A DNA stretch of 64,000 nt from an uncultured Wenzhouxiangella sp. Lineage in GTDB: Bacteria > Pseudomonadota > Gammaproteobacteria > Xanthomonadales > Wenzhouxiangellaceae. The translations under genes and the position numbers were made by a program. The notes beneath the pieces were generated by a model. It worked only from the letters and a program-made list of their open reading frames with translations. It made no database searches and had not been told where the DNA came from. The stretch lies in contig CAJXNL010000011.1 in assembly GCA_913057195.1 (NCBI GenBank), positions 1 to 64,000 on the forward strand, read 5' to 3'. Shown in pieces: positions 30,783-40,036 of the stretch; position 1 is the stretch's first letter, and the number at the start of each line of letters is the position of its first letter.

Positions 30783-31553
30783 TCAGTGGGCGCCGTCTTT
30801 CCAAGCACGCAGCGTGGCAAACACCTCCGAGGCGGTGGTCCCGCACTGGGGGTCGTGTTCGCGCGCGGCCATCACCACGTTGGGCTCTCGGGTGCGCAAG
30901 AATGGATTGCTGGCGAGTTCCTCTGCCAAAATCACCGGCAGCGTGGGTTGGCCGTGGTCACGAAGCTCAGCGGCGACGCGGCACCGGTCTTTGGTGACCG
31001 CGTTGCTCGGCTCCACGGCCATGGCGAATGCACAGTTGCTTTGGGTGTATTCGTGGCCGGCATAGACCAAGGCGTGCGGATTGAGCTCGGCCAAGCGGTC
31101 CAAAGAGCGCTGCATTTGCGCGGGTGTGCCCTCAAATAGGCGTCCGCATCCCATTGAAAAGAGCGTATCGCCGGCGAAAATCATGCTGTCATTGGCATAG
31201 GCCACATGGGTGCTGGTGTGCCCCGGCGTGGCGATGACACGAAAGCCGATCTCGAGTGTGGGCAGGATCAATTCATCACCGTCTTTGACCGGATGGGTGA
31301 CTTGCTGAATGCGCTCATCAATCGGTCCCCACACGGGCACGTTGTGTGTTGCGATCAGCTGATCCACACCACCAATGTGGTCTTGGTGATGGTGAGTGAC
31401 CAAGATGCCGATCAATGCAACACCGTGATCCTTCAGCGCTTGCTCAGCGGCATTGGCGCACCCCGGATCCACCAGGTAAGCCACAGCGTCGTTGTGAATC
31501 ATCCAAATGTAGTTGGACTCAAGTGCGGGAATGGCTTCAACGCGTATGGTCAT
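30783..31553 (-). CDS. gloB: hydroxyacylglutathione hydrolase (glyoxalase II)
   Basis: A 256-aa metallo-beta-lactamase-fold enzyme that hydrolyses S-lactoylglutathione in methylglyoxal detoxification. The metal motif THHHQDH is at residues 53-59, with later ligands in VIATPGHTSTHV, FAGDTLFSMGCGRLFEG and VYAGHEYT. Length and N-terminal IPALESNYIW are typical. AAGGG lies 7 nt before the ATG. It is divergent from the yafS-like/rnhA/dnaQ genes, an arrangement shared with E. coli. Confidence 0.95.
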   Translation of the reverse strand: MTIRVEAIPALESNYIWMIHNDAVAYLVDPGCANAAEQALKDHGVALIGILVTHHHQDHIGGVDQLIATHNVPVWGPIDERIQQVTHPVKDGDELILPTLEIGFRVIATPGHTSTHVAYANDSMIFAGDTLFSMGCGRLFEGTPAQMQRSLDRLAELNPHALVYAGHEYTQSNCAFAMAVEPSNAVTKDRCRVAAELRDHGQPTLPVILAEELASNPFLRTREPNVVMAAREHDPQCGTTASEVFATLRAWKDGAH

Positions 31554-31614
31554 TGGGCGCCCTTCTGGTATCCTTGAGGGGTCATGTCTTTGTCGCTCAC
31601 ACCCCCATTCTACC

Positions 31615-32256
31615 GTGGATAATCGGCCTCAGCCCGCTCAAGTGGTTGACTTGTCAAGTTTGCAGTCGGCAGAGTCGACCCTGCTGGCGGGCCTGTCTGC
31701 TGTCACTGACGCGCTGTCTCAAATCGACTGGTTGGTCGAATGCGCACCGGTGACCAGTCCCTCACCGCGACTGGTCACGCCAGCGGTGCGCGAACGCATG
31801 CTGTTTGATGCCAAGGGAGTGACCTGGCCATTTGTGGCGGCTTTTGATGCGCTGCCGATCGATGATGACACACTGCCAGCCGTGCTGATCAGGCATGCGT
31901 GGCAGCCTGCGATGGCGGCGATGTCTCTGGCGGAGTGGGTTCGAGTGCTCAAACCCGGGGGCAGTTTGATTGCCCTGTCGGCCAATCCTTGGCACCCCTT
32001 GGTTTGGCGATTGCTGGGGTGTGAGGCATTCCGTTGGCCCAGCTGGCCGCATTTCGTGTGGGCCCACAGCCACCCTGAATTAAAATTGAAGCTCAACCCG
32101 TTCCATCGCGGCGCTCGACGGTGGCCTGGGTTGAGCCCCGTGTTGGTTTTGGTGGCGCAAAAGCAGCGCCGCGCCGCGCCCGTTCGGCCGTTCAAGCGCC
32201 GCGCAGTGGCGGTTCAGCCCGCGCGGGCCTTGCTCACTCAGTGTCGCGCCGCATGA
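31615..32256 (+). CDS. YafS-like methyltransferase-fold protein with a degenerate SAM site
   Basis: About 213 aa from GTG 31615. It is placed between gloB and rnhA exactly as yafS, and the C-terminal half fits ([67 protein letters not shown]). The N-terminal half lacks the glycine-rich SAM motif I; the equivalent position reads [16 protein letters not shown]. Catalysis is therefore uncertain. The C-terminal tail is Arg/Ala-rich. Its TGA overlaps the rnhA ATG by 4 nt. A downstream GTG at 31639 is an alternative start. Confidence 0.7.
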   Translation: MDNRPQPAQVVDLSSLQSAESTLLAGLSAVTDALSQIDWLVECAPVTSPSPRLVTPAVRERMLFDAKGVTWPFVAAFDALPIDDDTLPAVLIRHAWQPAMAAMSLAEWVRVLKPGGSLIALSANPWHPLVWRLLGCEAFRWPSWPHFVWAHSHPELKLKLNPFHRGARRWPGLSPVLVLVAQKQRRAAPVRPFKRRAVAVQPARALLTQCRAA

Positions 32257-32708
32257 GCAAACCCGAAGTCAACATCTGGACCGATGGCGCCTGCTTGGGC
32301 AACCCAGGCCCCGGCGGTTGGGGGGTGTTGATGCAGTGGAATGGTCACCGCAAAGAGGCGTTTGGGGGCGAGGCTGAGACCACCAACAACCGGATGGAGT
32401 TGACCGCGGCCATCGAAGCGCTCGCGCTTTTGAAACAGCCCTGTCGGGTCCACTTGGTGACCGACTCGACCTATGTCAAAGATGGCATCACCCAGTGGAT
32501 GGCCAAATGGCGGGCGAATGGTTGGCGGACGGCCAACAAAAAGCCTGTTAAGAATAAGGACCTTTGGCAAAAACTGGATGTGTTGGTCGCCCAACATGAC
32601 ATCGAGTGGGCGTGGGTCAAAGGCCACAGCGGGCACCCGGAAAACGAGCGCGTCGATGATTTGGCGCGCGAGGCGGCCATTGAAATCAGTCGACAACAGC
32701 CGCTTTGA
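32253..32708 (+). CDS. rnhA: ribonuclease HI
   Basis: A 151-aa enzyme cleaving RNA in RNA-DNA hybrids. The carboxylate set is present: Asp11 in [17 protein letters not shown], Glu in [15 protein letters not shown], Asp in LVTDSTYV and Asp in VDDLAREAA, plus the [10 protein letters not shown] histidine loop. I start at ATG 32253, overlapping the previous stop as ATGA. It is divergent-paired in many bacteria and followed here, 29 nt later, by co-directional dnaQ. Confidence 0.96.
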   Translation: MSKPEVNIWTDGACLGNPGPGGWGVLMQWNGHRKEAFGGEAETTNNRMELTAAIEALALLKQPCRVHLVTDSTYVKDGITQWMAKWRANGWRTANKKPVKNKDLWQKLDVLVAQHDIEWAWVKGHSGHPENERVDDLAREAAIEISRQQPL

Positions 32709-32737
32709 GTCCTGAAACCATTCAAAGGCAGACACCC

Positions 32738-33442
32738 ATGAGACAGATTGTGTTGGATACCGAGACCACGGGCTTAGAGCATGACAACGGTGATCGCATC
32801 GTGGAGATTGGCTGTATTGAAATCTATGATCGGCGCATCACCGAGCATCATTTTCATCGTTACCTGAATCCGGATCGGCCAGTCGCCGGCGGCGCTTTGG
32901 AGGTCCATGGCATCACCGATGAATTTCTAAAAGACAAACCGAGGTTTGCAGACATCGTGGACGAGTTTTTGGCTTTCATTGAAGGCGCAGAGCTGGTGAT
33001 CCACAATGCGCCGTTTGATGTGGGTTTTCTCGATGCCGAGCTGGCCCGACTCGATCGCTCGCCCAGAATCCAAACCACCGATGTCTCCAGCGTGCTCGAC
33101 ACGGTGGCGCTGGCGCGGGAGCTGCACCCAGGCCAGCGCGTCAGCTTGGATGCCTTATGCAAGCGCTATGAAATAGACAACTCCAACCGACAACTCCATG
33201 GCGCTTTGTTGGATGCGCAATTGCTGGCCGATGTGTATTTGCTGATGACCGGCGGCCAGGTGGATCTGGGGCTGCGATTGGACCGCTCATCTGAGACCGA
33301 CGCCAGCAGCGGGGGCACGCAAGGCTTGGATTTGGCTCGATTGGTGTCTCGTCAGGCCAGCGATGAGGAGCTCCAAGCGCATCAACAAAGGCTGGCCTCA
33401 ATCCAATCCATCGCGGGACGCTGTGTCTGGCTCGACGATTGA
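32738..33442 (+). CDS. dnaQ: DNA polymerase III epsilon subunit (proofreading exonuclease)
   Basis: A 234-aa 3'-5' exonuclease of the DEDDh class: DTET (Asp7, Glu9), HNAPFDVGFLDAEL and the C-terminal HGALLDAQLLADVYL with the catalytic His and Asp. A QVDLGL clamp-binding-like segment and a tail for alpha-subunit binding follow. I start at ATG 32738, as MRQIVLDTETTG matches the family; AAGG lies upstream. Its last 45 bp overlap the convergent mltF 3' end, unusually long for two essential-type genes. Confidence 0.95.
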   Translation: MRQIVLDTETTGLEHDNGDRIVEIGCIEIYDRRITEHHFHRYLNPDRPVAGGALEVHGITDEFLKDKPRFADIVDEFLAFIEGAELVIHNAPFDVGFLDAELARLDRSPRIQTTDVSSVLDTVALARELHPGQRVSLDALCKRYEIDNSNRQLHGALLDAQLLADVYLLMTGGQVDLGLRLDRSSETDASSGGTQGLDLARLVSRQASDEELQAHQQRLASIQSIAGRCVWLDD

Positions 33443-34855
33443 TGCCTCGGTCAGCAGCGGGTGCTCGCGCTGGTCCATCCACAATAAGATTTCGTAAAAA
33501 GTGCGCACATTGGCAACGTAGCGCTTGGCCTCATAACCTCGAGCATAGCCATACCGCGTTTGGCTGTACCAGCGTTGCTGGGTGAGATGGGGCAGGTGCT
33601 CGCGGACATCCACCCACCGGTCGGGGTTTTTGCCCTGGCGCTGGGTGATCACGCGAGCATCCTCCAAGTGACCCAGCCCGATGTTGTAGGCCGCCAGCGC
33701 CAAATACAATCGATCGGGCATTTCGATGCGTTTGGGCAAACGCTCGAGCAATGATCTGAGGTACCGGGCGCCGCCAAAAATACTTTGGGCCGGATCCAGG
33801 CGATTGGTGACCCCCAATTGTGCGGCAGTGGGTTGGGTCAGCATCATCACACCGCGCACCCCCGTGGGTGAGACGGCGTTGGGGTCCCAGTGCGATTCTT
33901 GATAACCCACCGCCGCCAGCAGCGCCCAGTCAAGACCCACCTGATCGGCGGCCTCATGGAAAAGATGTTTTAATTCTGGCAGCCTGTTTTTGACTTGATC
34001 CATGAAGGTGAACGTGCCTACAGAATCATACTCGGTTTGGACTTGATAATGACGCGCTTTGATCTGCGCCAGTTCGTCGCTGGTCTGTATTCGAGTAAAG
34101 AATTGCTCAAGTGCGTCGAGCCAATCGTCACTGGCATCGGCTTGGATGGCCCAGGCCAATTCCAGTTGCGGTTCAAGTTCAAAGGCCACGCCGATGGCCG
34201 GAAAGAATCGGCGATTGAGTTCAACAATGTTTGAATCAGCGATGGTGTAGTCATGCCTTTGGCGGCTGATGCCATCGAACAGATCTTCAATGCTCGAGTT
34301 GGGCTTTTCGATCACTTCCAGACCGGGCGCCATGGGGCGGTGTTTGTCGATCAGTGAAGCATGTCCTTTGCCAGTCAACACCGCCAATGTGCCGGAGGTC
34401 ATGTCGTCAAAGCCATCGGGTTTGGGTGAGCCCTGTCGATAGACCACCACCGGTGAGACGGTCTCATAGACCGGACCCGATTGCAGTCGGGGGTGATCGA
34501 TCAGCCGCGGCAAGCCGGCCGCGATGAAGTCACCTTGACCGTTGGCCAGCGCCGTATACAAGGCTTCGGTGTTGGGCAGGGTCACCACTTCCATGGGCAA
34601 ACCCAAAGTGTCGGCGAAAGCGGAGCCGAGTTCATATTCAAAACCTGTCTCACCCTGTGGCCCCAGGTAGTAGGTGCTGGCGCCGTTGATGGTCAGCATG
34701 ATCAGTTGCCCGCGCTGATGGATTTGGTCAAGTGTCGATGGCCGGTCGTCACCCGAACTGACCAGCAACACCACGGCCAGCACCAGCCATGCGCGTGGCC
34801 ACGGCAGGCGCTTGAACGTGCGATCAAAGCGCGTCAATGTCTGCGTCAACAACAT
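33398..34855 (-). CDS. mltF: membrane-bound lytic murein transglycosylase F
   Basis: A 485-aa protein with an N-terminal signal or anchor (WPRAWLVLAVVLLVSSGD), an SBP_bac_3-like domain (about 40-270: QLIMLTINGASTYYLGPQGETGFEYELGSAFAD) and a C-terminal SLT domain (WALLAAVGYQESHWDPNAVSPTGVRGVMMLT, catalytic Glu in QESHW; AAYNIGLGHLEDA). It cleaves peptidoglycan to 1,6-anhydro-muropeptides in the periplasm. It is divergent from gltX and convergent with dnaQ, overlapping the latter by 45 bp. Confidence 0.93.
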   Translation of the reverse strand: MLLTQTLTRFDRTFKRLPWPRAWLVLAVVLLVSSGDDRPSTLDQIHQRGQLIMLTINGASTYYLGPQGETGFEYELGSAFADTLGLPMEVVTLPNTEALYTALANGQGDFIAAGLPRLIDHPRLQSGPVYETVSPVVVYRQGSPKPDGFDDMTSGTLAVLTGKGHASLIDKHRPMAPGLEVIEKPNSSIEDLFDGISRQRHDYTIADSNIVELNRRFFPAIGVAFELEPQLELAWAIQADASDDWLDALEQFFTRIQTSDELAQIKARHYQVQTEYDSVGTFTFMDQVKNRLPELKHLFHEAADQVGLDWALLAAVGYQESHWDPNAVSPTGVRGVMMLTQPTAAQLGVTNRLDPAQSIFGGARYLRSLLERLPKRIEMPDRLYLALAAYNIGLGHLEDARVITQRQGKNPDRWVDVREHLPHLTQQRWYSQTRYGYARGYEAKRYVANVRTFYEILLWMDQREHPLLTEASIVEPDTASRDGLD

Positions 34856-34955
34856 CTCACTGCCCGTTATACCTCACCGCGTTTGGTTTGTTTGACAACA
34901 CGCCTCTGGTAATATGCTCGGTCTTACGGTAATCCGGGTGTCCCCCACAGTCTCC

Positions 34956-36389
34956 ATGAGCACACATTCTCAGCCCTTCCGAACGCGTTTTGCACCATCC
35001 CCGACCGGATTTTTGCACATTGGCGGTGCAAGAACGGCGCTGTTTGCATGGCTGATTGCGCGTCACAGCGGCGGCCAATTTGTCTTAAGGATCGAAGACA
35101 CTGACCAAGCGCGCTCCACTCAAGCCTCTGTCGATGCCATTTTGGATGGCCTGAAATGGCTGGGTTTGGATTGTGACGAGGGCCCCCATTTCCAAAGCCA
35201 GCGCCAGGCGCGGTATCAAGCCATTGTGGACGATTTGTTGGCGAAAGGATTGGCCTATCGATGCTACTGCTCGAAAGAACGATTGGCCTCACTGCGTGAG
35301 CGCGCCATCGCTCAAGGGGATAAGCCGCGCTATGATGGCCATTGCCGCGATGCCCAGGCCCCCGTGGCCGGCGTTGAGCCTGTGATTCGCTTCAAAAATC
35401 CCACCGCGGGCAAGGTGAAGTTTTTCGATCATGTCTATGGTGACATTGAAGTGGCCAACAGCGAGCTGGATGATCTGGTCATCATGCGTTCAGACGGCAC
35501 GCCGACGTATAACTTTGCGGTGGTGGTGGATGATTGGGACATGGACATCAACTTGGTGCTCCGTGGCGATGACCACATCAATAATACGCCGCGCCAAATT
35601 AACTTATACCACGCCTTGGGCGTGAGCCCGCCTGAGTTTGCGCATGTGCCGATGATTCTTGGCCCCGATGGCAAGCGGTATTCGAAACGCCATGGCGCCG
35701 AGGGTGTGATGAGTTGGCGAGCGCAAGGATTTTTGCCGTCAGCGATGGTGAATTACCTGGCTCGTTTGGGGTGGTCGCACGGCGATCAAGAAATCTTCTC
35801 ATTGGATGAATTGATCGGCGCGTTTTCAATCGAAGGCATCAACCGCAAAGCGGCCCGGTTTGATGTTGAAAAACTCACTTGGCTGAACCACCACCATCTG
35901 CGAGAAGGCGACCCCAATGAGGCGATGGATGAGTTGCGATGGCATTTAAATCGCTTGGGTTGTCCTACCACCGATGACATTGATCTGGCCGCGCTGTTGG
36001 CACTTCAGGCTGAGCGATTGGATCGGCTGGACGCCATTGCCGCCGAAAGCGCTCCGTTTTTTGTGGATTTTGATGACTTTGATCCCAAAGCGGCGAAAAA
36101 GCATCTTCGCCCGGTGGCGCTTGAGCCGCTTGAGCGGCTGCTGGCCAAGCTTAAGGCGCTGACCACGTGGACACCTGAGGTCTTGCAAAGCGCCATTCAA
36201 GAAACCGCCGATGAGCTTGAGCTGTCGTTTGGGAAAATTGGGATGCCGCTTCGCGTGGCGCTGATGGGCCATGGTCAGTCGCCGGCGATCAATGAAACGT
36301 TGGGGCTGATGGGCCAGGATCGCTCAATCGCGCGGATCGAAAGGGCGATCGAATGGATTCAAGATCGCGTGGGTGAGCACGGGGCCTGA
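34956..36389 (+). CDS. gltX: glutamyl-tRNA synthetase
   Basis: A 477-aa class I aminoacyl-tRNA synthetase. The HIGH motif appears as FAPSPTGFLHIGG (near residue 10) and the KMSKS-type loop as GKRYSKRHGA; RIEDTDQAR and LRGDDHINNTPRQ are also present. I start at ATG 34956 because homology begins with RTRFAPSPTG; the in-frame extension to 34914 looks non-coding. No ribosome site is obvious. A 9-bp inverted repeat spans its stop codon. Confidence 0.95.
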   Translation: MSTHSQPFRTRFAPSPTGFLHIGGARTALFAWLIARHSGGQFVLRIEDTDQARSTQASVDAILDGLKWLGLDCDEGPHFQSQRQARYQAIVDDLLAKGLAYRCYCSKERLASLRERAIAQGDKPRYDGHCRDAQAPVAGVEPVIRFKNPTAGKVKFFDHVYGDIEVANSELDDLVIMRSDGTPTYNFAVVVDDWDMDINLVLRGDDHINNTPRQINLYHALGVSPPEFAHVPMILGPDGKRYSKRHGAEGVMSWRAQGFLPSAMVNYLARLGWSHGDQEIFSLDELIGAFSIEGINRKAARFDVEKLTWLNHHHLREGDPNEAMDELRWHLNRLGCPTTDDIDLAALLALQAERLDRLDAIAAESAPFFVDFDDFDPKAAKKHLRPVALEPLERLLAKLKALTTWTPEVLQSAIQETADELELSFGKIGMPLRVALMGHGQSPAINETLGLMGQDRSIARIERAIEWIQDRVGEHGA

Positions 36390-36404
36390 GCGCCAGCGCT
36401 CAGG
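36385..36404. repeat. inverted repeat spanning the gltX stop
   Basis: CCTGAGCGC (36385-36393) and GCGCTCAGG (36396-36404) pair perfectly with a 2-nt loop. No T-run follows, so it is not a standard terminator; it overlaps where a -35 for zur would lie. Confidence 0.6.
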
Positions 36405-36412
36405 GCGAATAC

Positions 36413-36421
36413 TGCTAAAAT
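36413..36421 (+). promoter_or_regulatory. extended -10 six nt before zur
   Basis: TGC-TAAAAT (36413-36421) is followed by AAAGCC and the zur ATG at 36428. The geometry equals that of the psrA-like and yggX promoters and would give a leaderless zur mRNA. No ribosome site is present between gltX and zur. Confidence 0.55.
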
Positions 36422-36427
36422 AAAGCC

Positions 36428-36892
36428 ATGAGCGGATCGTCACCGATCGAGCACGTCCAGTCTTTTTGTGCCGAGCAAGGCCTTCGGTTGACCCCCATTC
36501 GTCGTCGCGTTTTGGAACTGATCATCGAAGCCGATGCCCCCATCAAAGCCTATGATTTGTTGGACCAGCTCAAAAAAGAGCGACCCGGTGCCGCGCCACC
36601 GACCATCTATCGGGCCTTGGAGTTCTTGCTGGCGCATCATTTTATTCACCGCATCGAAACACTGAATGCCTACGTCAGCTGCATGCACCCTGAGCACCCC
36701 CACGAGGGGCAATTTTTGATCTGCAATCGCTGTCACCAGGTGGTGGAGATCGAAGACAGCGTGTTGAGCGAGCGTCTATCCAAAGCAGCCGCCAGCGAGG
36801 GCTTCACGCCTTCGCATCAGGTCTTGGAGATTTATGGGTGCTGTGACGAGTGTGAGCCAACCCCCAGCCCAGGCGCTCGTGAAGATGGGTAG
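36428..36892 (+). CDS. zur: zinc uptake regulator Zur (Fur family)
   Basis: A 154-aa Fur-type repressor. The winged HTH contains GLRLTPIRRRVLELI and PPTIYRALEFLLAHHFIHRIETLNAYVSC, the latter typical of Zur rather than Fur. Metal ligands include CMHPEHPHEGQFLICNRC and the C-terminal CCDEC. With zinc it represses uptake genes; none of these are nearby. The stop shares one base with the start of the WYL gene downstream. Confidence 0.9.
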   Translation: MSGSSPIEHVQSFCAEQGLRLTPIRRRVLELIIEADAPIKAYDLLDQLKKERPGAAPPTIYRALEFLLAHHFIHRIETLNAYVSCMHPEHPHEGQFLICNRCHQVVEIEDSVLSERLSKAAASEGFTPSHQVLEIYGCCDECEPTPSPGAREDG

Positions 36893-37866
36893 TGGGCGTG
36901 TCTAGGCGCGAGCGGCTGTATCACCTCCACGATTTGCTTCGCCAGCGCCGAACGCCCATTGGCCGTCAAGCGCTGATGGATGCATTGGGATGTTCACAGG
37001 CGACTTTGTATCGGCTGATCGCCGAGCTTCGAGACCACCTCGGCGCGCCGCTGGAGCAAGACCCCGATGGCCGTGGTTTTTATTACGACCGCCAGCTGGC
37101 CGGCCATTTCGAGCTGCCGGGACTATGGATAAGCCCAGATGAGCTGCAGGCGTTGCTGACTGCTCGCCATGTCTTGGGCAACGTCCAGCCTGGGTTGCTG
37201 GAAGATGAGCTGGCGGGGGTGCAAGGGCGCATCAACCAGCTTTTGGATCAGCAGGGCTTGGACTTCTCCGCACAGCCTGAGCGGATTCATATCCGAAAAG
37301 ATGCCGGGCGACCGGTGCCGAGCGCGCTGTTTGAAGACATCCTGCAGGCTTTGTTCAAGCGTCAACAAATCGAGATCGAATACCACGGTCGACGGCGGGA
37401 TGAGGCCAGTGTCCGCCGCGTCTCGCCTCAGCGACTCACGTCCTATCGAGACCGCTGGTATCTCGATGCTTGGTGTCATGTTGCCAACGGCTTGCGGAGC
37501 TTCGCGCTGGAGCGGGTTCGAGCGATGACCGTGTCTGACATCCCTGCAAAAGAGGTGTCGCTCGAGGCGATTCAAAGCGAGCTCGATCAGGCCTTCGGTA
37601 TCTTCTCAGGCCCGGCGGAGAGTCATGCGGTGTTGGTGTTCACCCCCGAAGCCGCACGCTGGGCGGCGGAGGAGCAATGGCACCAGCACCAGGTCGGGCG
37701 CTGGCTTGACGACGGGCGTTTCGAATTGACCGTGCCCTTTGGACGAGCTCGAGAGTTGGTGATGGAGGTGCTGCGGTATGGACCGGATGTGGAGGTCACC
37801 TCGCCCGCGTCTTTGCGCACGGCCGTGGGTCAGGCGCTGAGCGAAGCGGCCCGACAGTACCCATGA
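36892..37866 (+). CDS. WYL-domain transcriptional regulator (YafY-like)
   Basis: A 324-aa protein with an N-terminal HTH_11 domain (RERLYHLHDLLRQRRTPIGRQALMDALGCSQATLYRLIAELRDHLG), a WYL domain (LTSYRDRWYLDAWCHVANGLRSFALERVRAM) and a WCX-type C-terminal extension (FELTVPFGRARELVMEVLRYGPDVEVTSPASLR). WYL regulators sense a ligand, often nucleic acid or nucleotide. GTG 36892 overlaps the zur stop by one base; GTG 36898 is an alternative. The target is unknown. Confidence 0.87.
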   Translation: MGVSRRERLYHLHDLLRQRRTPIGRQALMDALGCSQATLYRLIAELRDHLGAPLEQDPDGRGFYYDRQLAGHFELPGLWISPDELQALLTARHVLGNVQPGLLEDELAGVQGRINQLLDQQGLDFSAQPERIHIRKDAGRPVPSALFEDILQALFKRQQIEIEYHGRRRDEASVRRVSPQRLTSYRDRWYLDAWCHVANGLRSFALERVRAMTVSDIPAKEVSLEAIQSELDQAFGIFSGPAESHAVLVFTPEAARWAAEEQWHQHQVGRWLDDGRFELTVPFGRARELVMEVLRYGPDVEVTSPASLRTAVGQALSEAARQYP

Positions 37867-37891
37867 CTCAATTGGCGGGGGTTTAACACCA

Positions 37892-37898
37892 CTGTCAT
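37892..37898 (+). promoter_or_regulatory. single PhoB-box-like heptamer upstream of phoB
   Basis: CTGTCAT at 37892-37898 equals one heptamer of the PhoB box consensus, in the 60-bp gap before phoB. A second copy 11 bp away is not recognisable on either side, so this is at most a half site. Confidence 0.25.
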
Positions 37899-37913
37899 CT
37901 GGCGCTGGTGCAA

Positions 37914-37929
37914 TAAGGAGGTCACATTG
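37914..37929 (+). promoter_or_regulatory. phoB: nine-base Shine-Dalgarno with TTG start of phoB
   Basis: TAAGGAGGT (37914-37922) is fully complementary to the 16S rRNA 3' end and lies 4 nt before the TTG start at 37927. The strong site decides the start of phoB and probably offsets the weak initiation codon. Confidence 0.75.
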
Positions 37930-38649
37930 GCCAACGCAAGGCGAAAAAAAATGCAACCGCAGCGGATTCTGATCGTCGAGGACGACGAGTCGATTCTCCA
38001 GATGGTGGTGTTCAATCTCGAGCGCGCCGGGTACGAGGTCATCACCGCCACCACCTGCCAGGCCGCGCGCGTGGCGCTGGCTGATGCGCCGCCTGATCTG
38101 ATCTTACTGGACTGGATGCTCCCCGATTCCAACGGCCCAGAGTTCGCTCGTGCGATCCGACGCGACGAACTCACCCAGGACCTGCCCATCATCATGCTCA
38201 CGGCGCGAACAATGGAAGATGACAAGGTGACTGGGTTGGATTCTGGGGTGGATGACTATGTGACCAAACCTTTCTCGCCGCGCGAGCTGATCGCCAGAAT
38301 CAAAGCACTGCTTCGCCGCGCATCCCCGGAGGGGGACGGCGAGGAAATTCGGATGAATGGCCTGCGACTCAACCTGGAGACCTACCGGGTCTATGCCGAT
38401 GATGAGCCGGTGGCCATGGGACCGACAGAATTCCGGCTGCTGAAGTTTTTCATGACTCACCAGGAGCGGGTCTATAGTCGCAGCCAGCTGCTTGACCACG
38501 TCTGGGGCAGCGGGGTGTACGTCGAAGAGCGCACCGTTGATGTGCACATCCTTCGGCTGCGAACGGCTTTAAAGCCCTCGGGGTATGACCGCCTGATTCA
38601 GACTGTTCGGGGCGCAGGCTACCGGTTTTCTTCTGAAAAGCAAGGTTAA
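37927..38649 (+). CDS. phoB: phosphate response regulator PhoB
   Basis: A 240-aa OmpR/PhoB-class response regulator. The receiver has the acidic pair at 19-20 (VEDDE), phospho-acceptor Asp62 (LLDWMLP), the switch Thr in MLTAR and Lys in VTKPFSPREL. The winged-helix effector domain includes GPTEFRLLKFFMTHQERVYSRSQLLDHVWG and ERTVDVHILRLR. TTG start with a 9-nt Shine-Dalgarno. It activates phosphate-starvation genes. phoR begins at the base after its stop. Confidence 0.95.
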   Translation: MANARRKKMQPQRILIVEDDESILQMVVFNLERAGYEVITATTCQAARVALADAPPDLILLDWMLPDSNGPEFARAIRRDELTQDLPIIMLTARTMEDDKVTGLDSGVDDYVTKPFSPRELIARIKALLRRASPEGDGEEIRMNGLRLNLETYRVYADDEPVAMGPTEFRLLKFFMTHQERVYSRSQLLDHVWGSGVYVEERTVDVHILRLRTALKPSGYDRLIQTVRGAGYRFSSEKQG

Positions 38650-40020
38650 ATGAGCAAAGCATGGCTCAAAGAGCTGTATCTCGTGGCCTTACTGGTGGCG
38701 GGGCTGGGTCTGGTGTTCGGTTTTTTCGGGCTGTGGGCCTGGGGGATGATCGCCGGGCTTGTGTTGTATCTTCTCCACACTTGGCGTCAACTCCACCGGT
38801 TTGCCCACTGGCTTCAGGTCGGCCGCTTACGAAATCCCCCAGAGAGTTGGGGGGTGTGGGGGCATTTGTTTGCACAATATGACCGCTGGCAAAAACGCTA
38901 CTACAGCCGCAAAAAGCGCCTTGGCAAGGTCATTCGTGAGTTCCGGGACTCAACTTCTGCCATGCCTGATGGCACTTTGGTGCTGGATGCGGATCTGTGC
39001 ATCCTGTGGTTCAATGAAGCGGCGGAATCCATGCTCCGGCTGTCCAGCCAGCGCGATATTGGTCAACCCATTCTCAACCTGGTCAGAAGTCCCGTGTTTC
39101 GGGACTATGTTCAGGCCCAACAATATGATCACCCGGTCGAGTTGACCTCGCCTCAAGATGACAATGTGTTGCTATCGGCGCGTTTGATTCCCTACGGGCG
39201 AGCGCAATATCTGCTGCTGTTTCGTGACGTCACCCGGATTCAGCGCTTGCAGTCAATGCGGCGAGATTTTGTGGCCAACGCCTCACACGAGCTCCGCTCA
39301 CCGCTGACGGTGATCTCAGGTTACCTGCAGGCTCTGCCGGAAGCCGAGGGGTTGCCCCGCGAGTGGCAGCAGCCGATTCGTGAGATGCAGCGGCAAACCG
39401 AGCGGATGTCTGGGTTGGTTGAAGACTTATTGGAACTGTCTCGACTGGAGACAGAAACCAGCGATGCCTCCAGCGAGCAGGCCGTGGACATGGATGAGCT
39501 GATCAATCGGGTGATTCAGTCCACGCGGCAGGCCGATGAGGGCGATCATCCAATTGAATTTTTGCCCAAGGCATCGAACCCGCTTCTGGGCGTCGAGCGA
39601 GAACTGCACAGCGCCTTTTCAAATCTCATTGCCAATGCGCTCCGCTATAGCCCCAGCGCCGCCCCCGTGGTGGTGTCATGGTCTCGCGACGAACAAGGCC
39701 GAGGGATCTTCGAGGTTGAGGATCAGGGGGTGGGCATCGATGCCAAGCATCTGCCTTTCATTACCCAGCGTTTCTACCGAGTCGACAGCGCGCGCGGTGA
39801 GGGCAAGTCCGGCACGGGACTGGGTCTGGCGATTGTTAAACACGTGTTGCAACGTCATGGCGCCCGCTTAGAAATTGACTCAGTCTTGGGCGAGGGCAGC
39901 GTATTTCGGTGTATATTTCCCCCTGGTCGCATCGCAGAGTCTCGGCGGCCTGTGCCACCGTCGACTGACAGTCATGAAACTGAAACGACAAACCTTTTAA
40001 ATCAAGCCGTTAAGAAATGA
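38650..40020 (+). CDS. phoR: phosphate sensor histidine kinase PhoR
   Basis: A 456-aa membrane kinase: two N-terminal hydrophobic helices (about 8-43), a PAS-like domain (100-195), the H-box [21 protein letters not shown] with His213, then N, G1 and G2 boxes ([38 protein letters not shown]). It phosphorylates PhoB under phosphate limitation and is held inactive through PstSCAB-PhoU, whose genes follow immediately. Only 16 nt separate it from pstS, so all seven genes may be one transcript. Confidence 0.95.
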   Translation: MSKAWLKELYLVALLVAGLGLVFGFFGLWAWGMIAGLVLYLLHTWRQLHRFAHWLQVGRLRNPPESWGVWGHLFAQYDRWQKRYYSRKKRLGKVIREFRDSTSAMPDGTLVLDADLCILWFNEAAESMLRLSSQRDIGQPILNLVRSPVFRDYVQAQQYDHPVELTSPQDDNVLLSARLIPYGRAQYLLLFRDVTRIQRLQSMRRDFVANASHELRSPLTVISGYLQALPEAEGLPREWQQPIREMQRQTERMSGLVEDLLELSRLETETSDASSEQAVDMDELINRVIQSTRQADEGDHPIEFLPKASNPLLGVERELHSAFSNLIANALRYSPSAAPVVVSWSRDEQGRGIFEVEDQGVGIDAKHLPFITQRFYRVDSARGEGKSGTGLGLAIVKHVLQRHGARLEIDSVLGEGSVFRCIFPPGRIAESRRPVPPSTDSHETETTNLLNQAVKK

Positions 40021-40036
40021 AAATGGAGCCGATACT

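Noticed and set aside
36385-36404. gltX terminator
   Set aside because: The stem is good but no T-run follows, and it overlaps the zur promoter region.
37867-37926. Full PhoB box before phoB
   Set aside because: Only one CTGTCAT heptamer is present; the partner 11 bp away does not match, so it is listed only as a weak half site.
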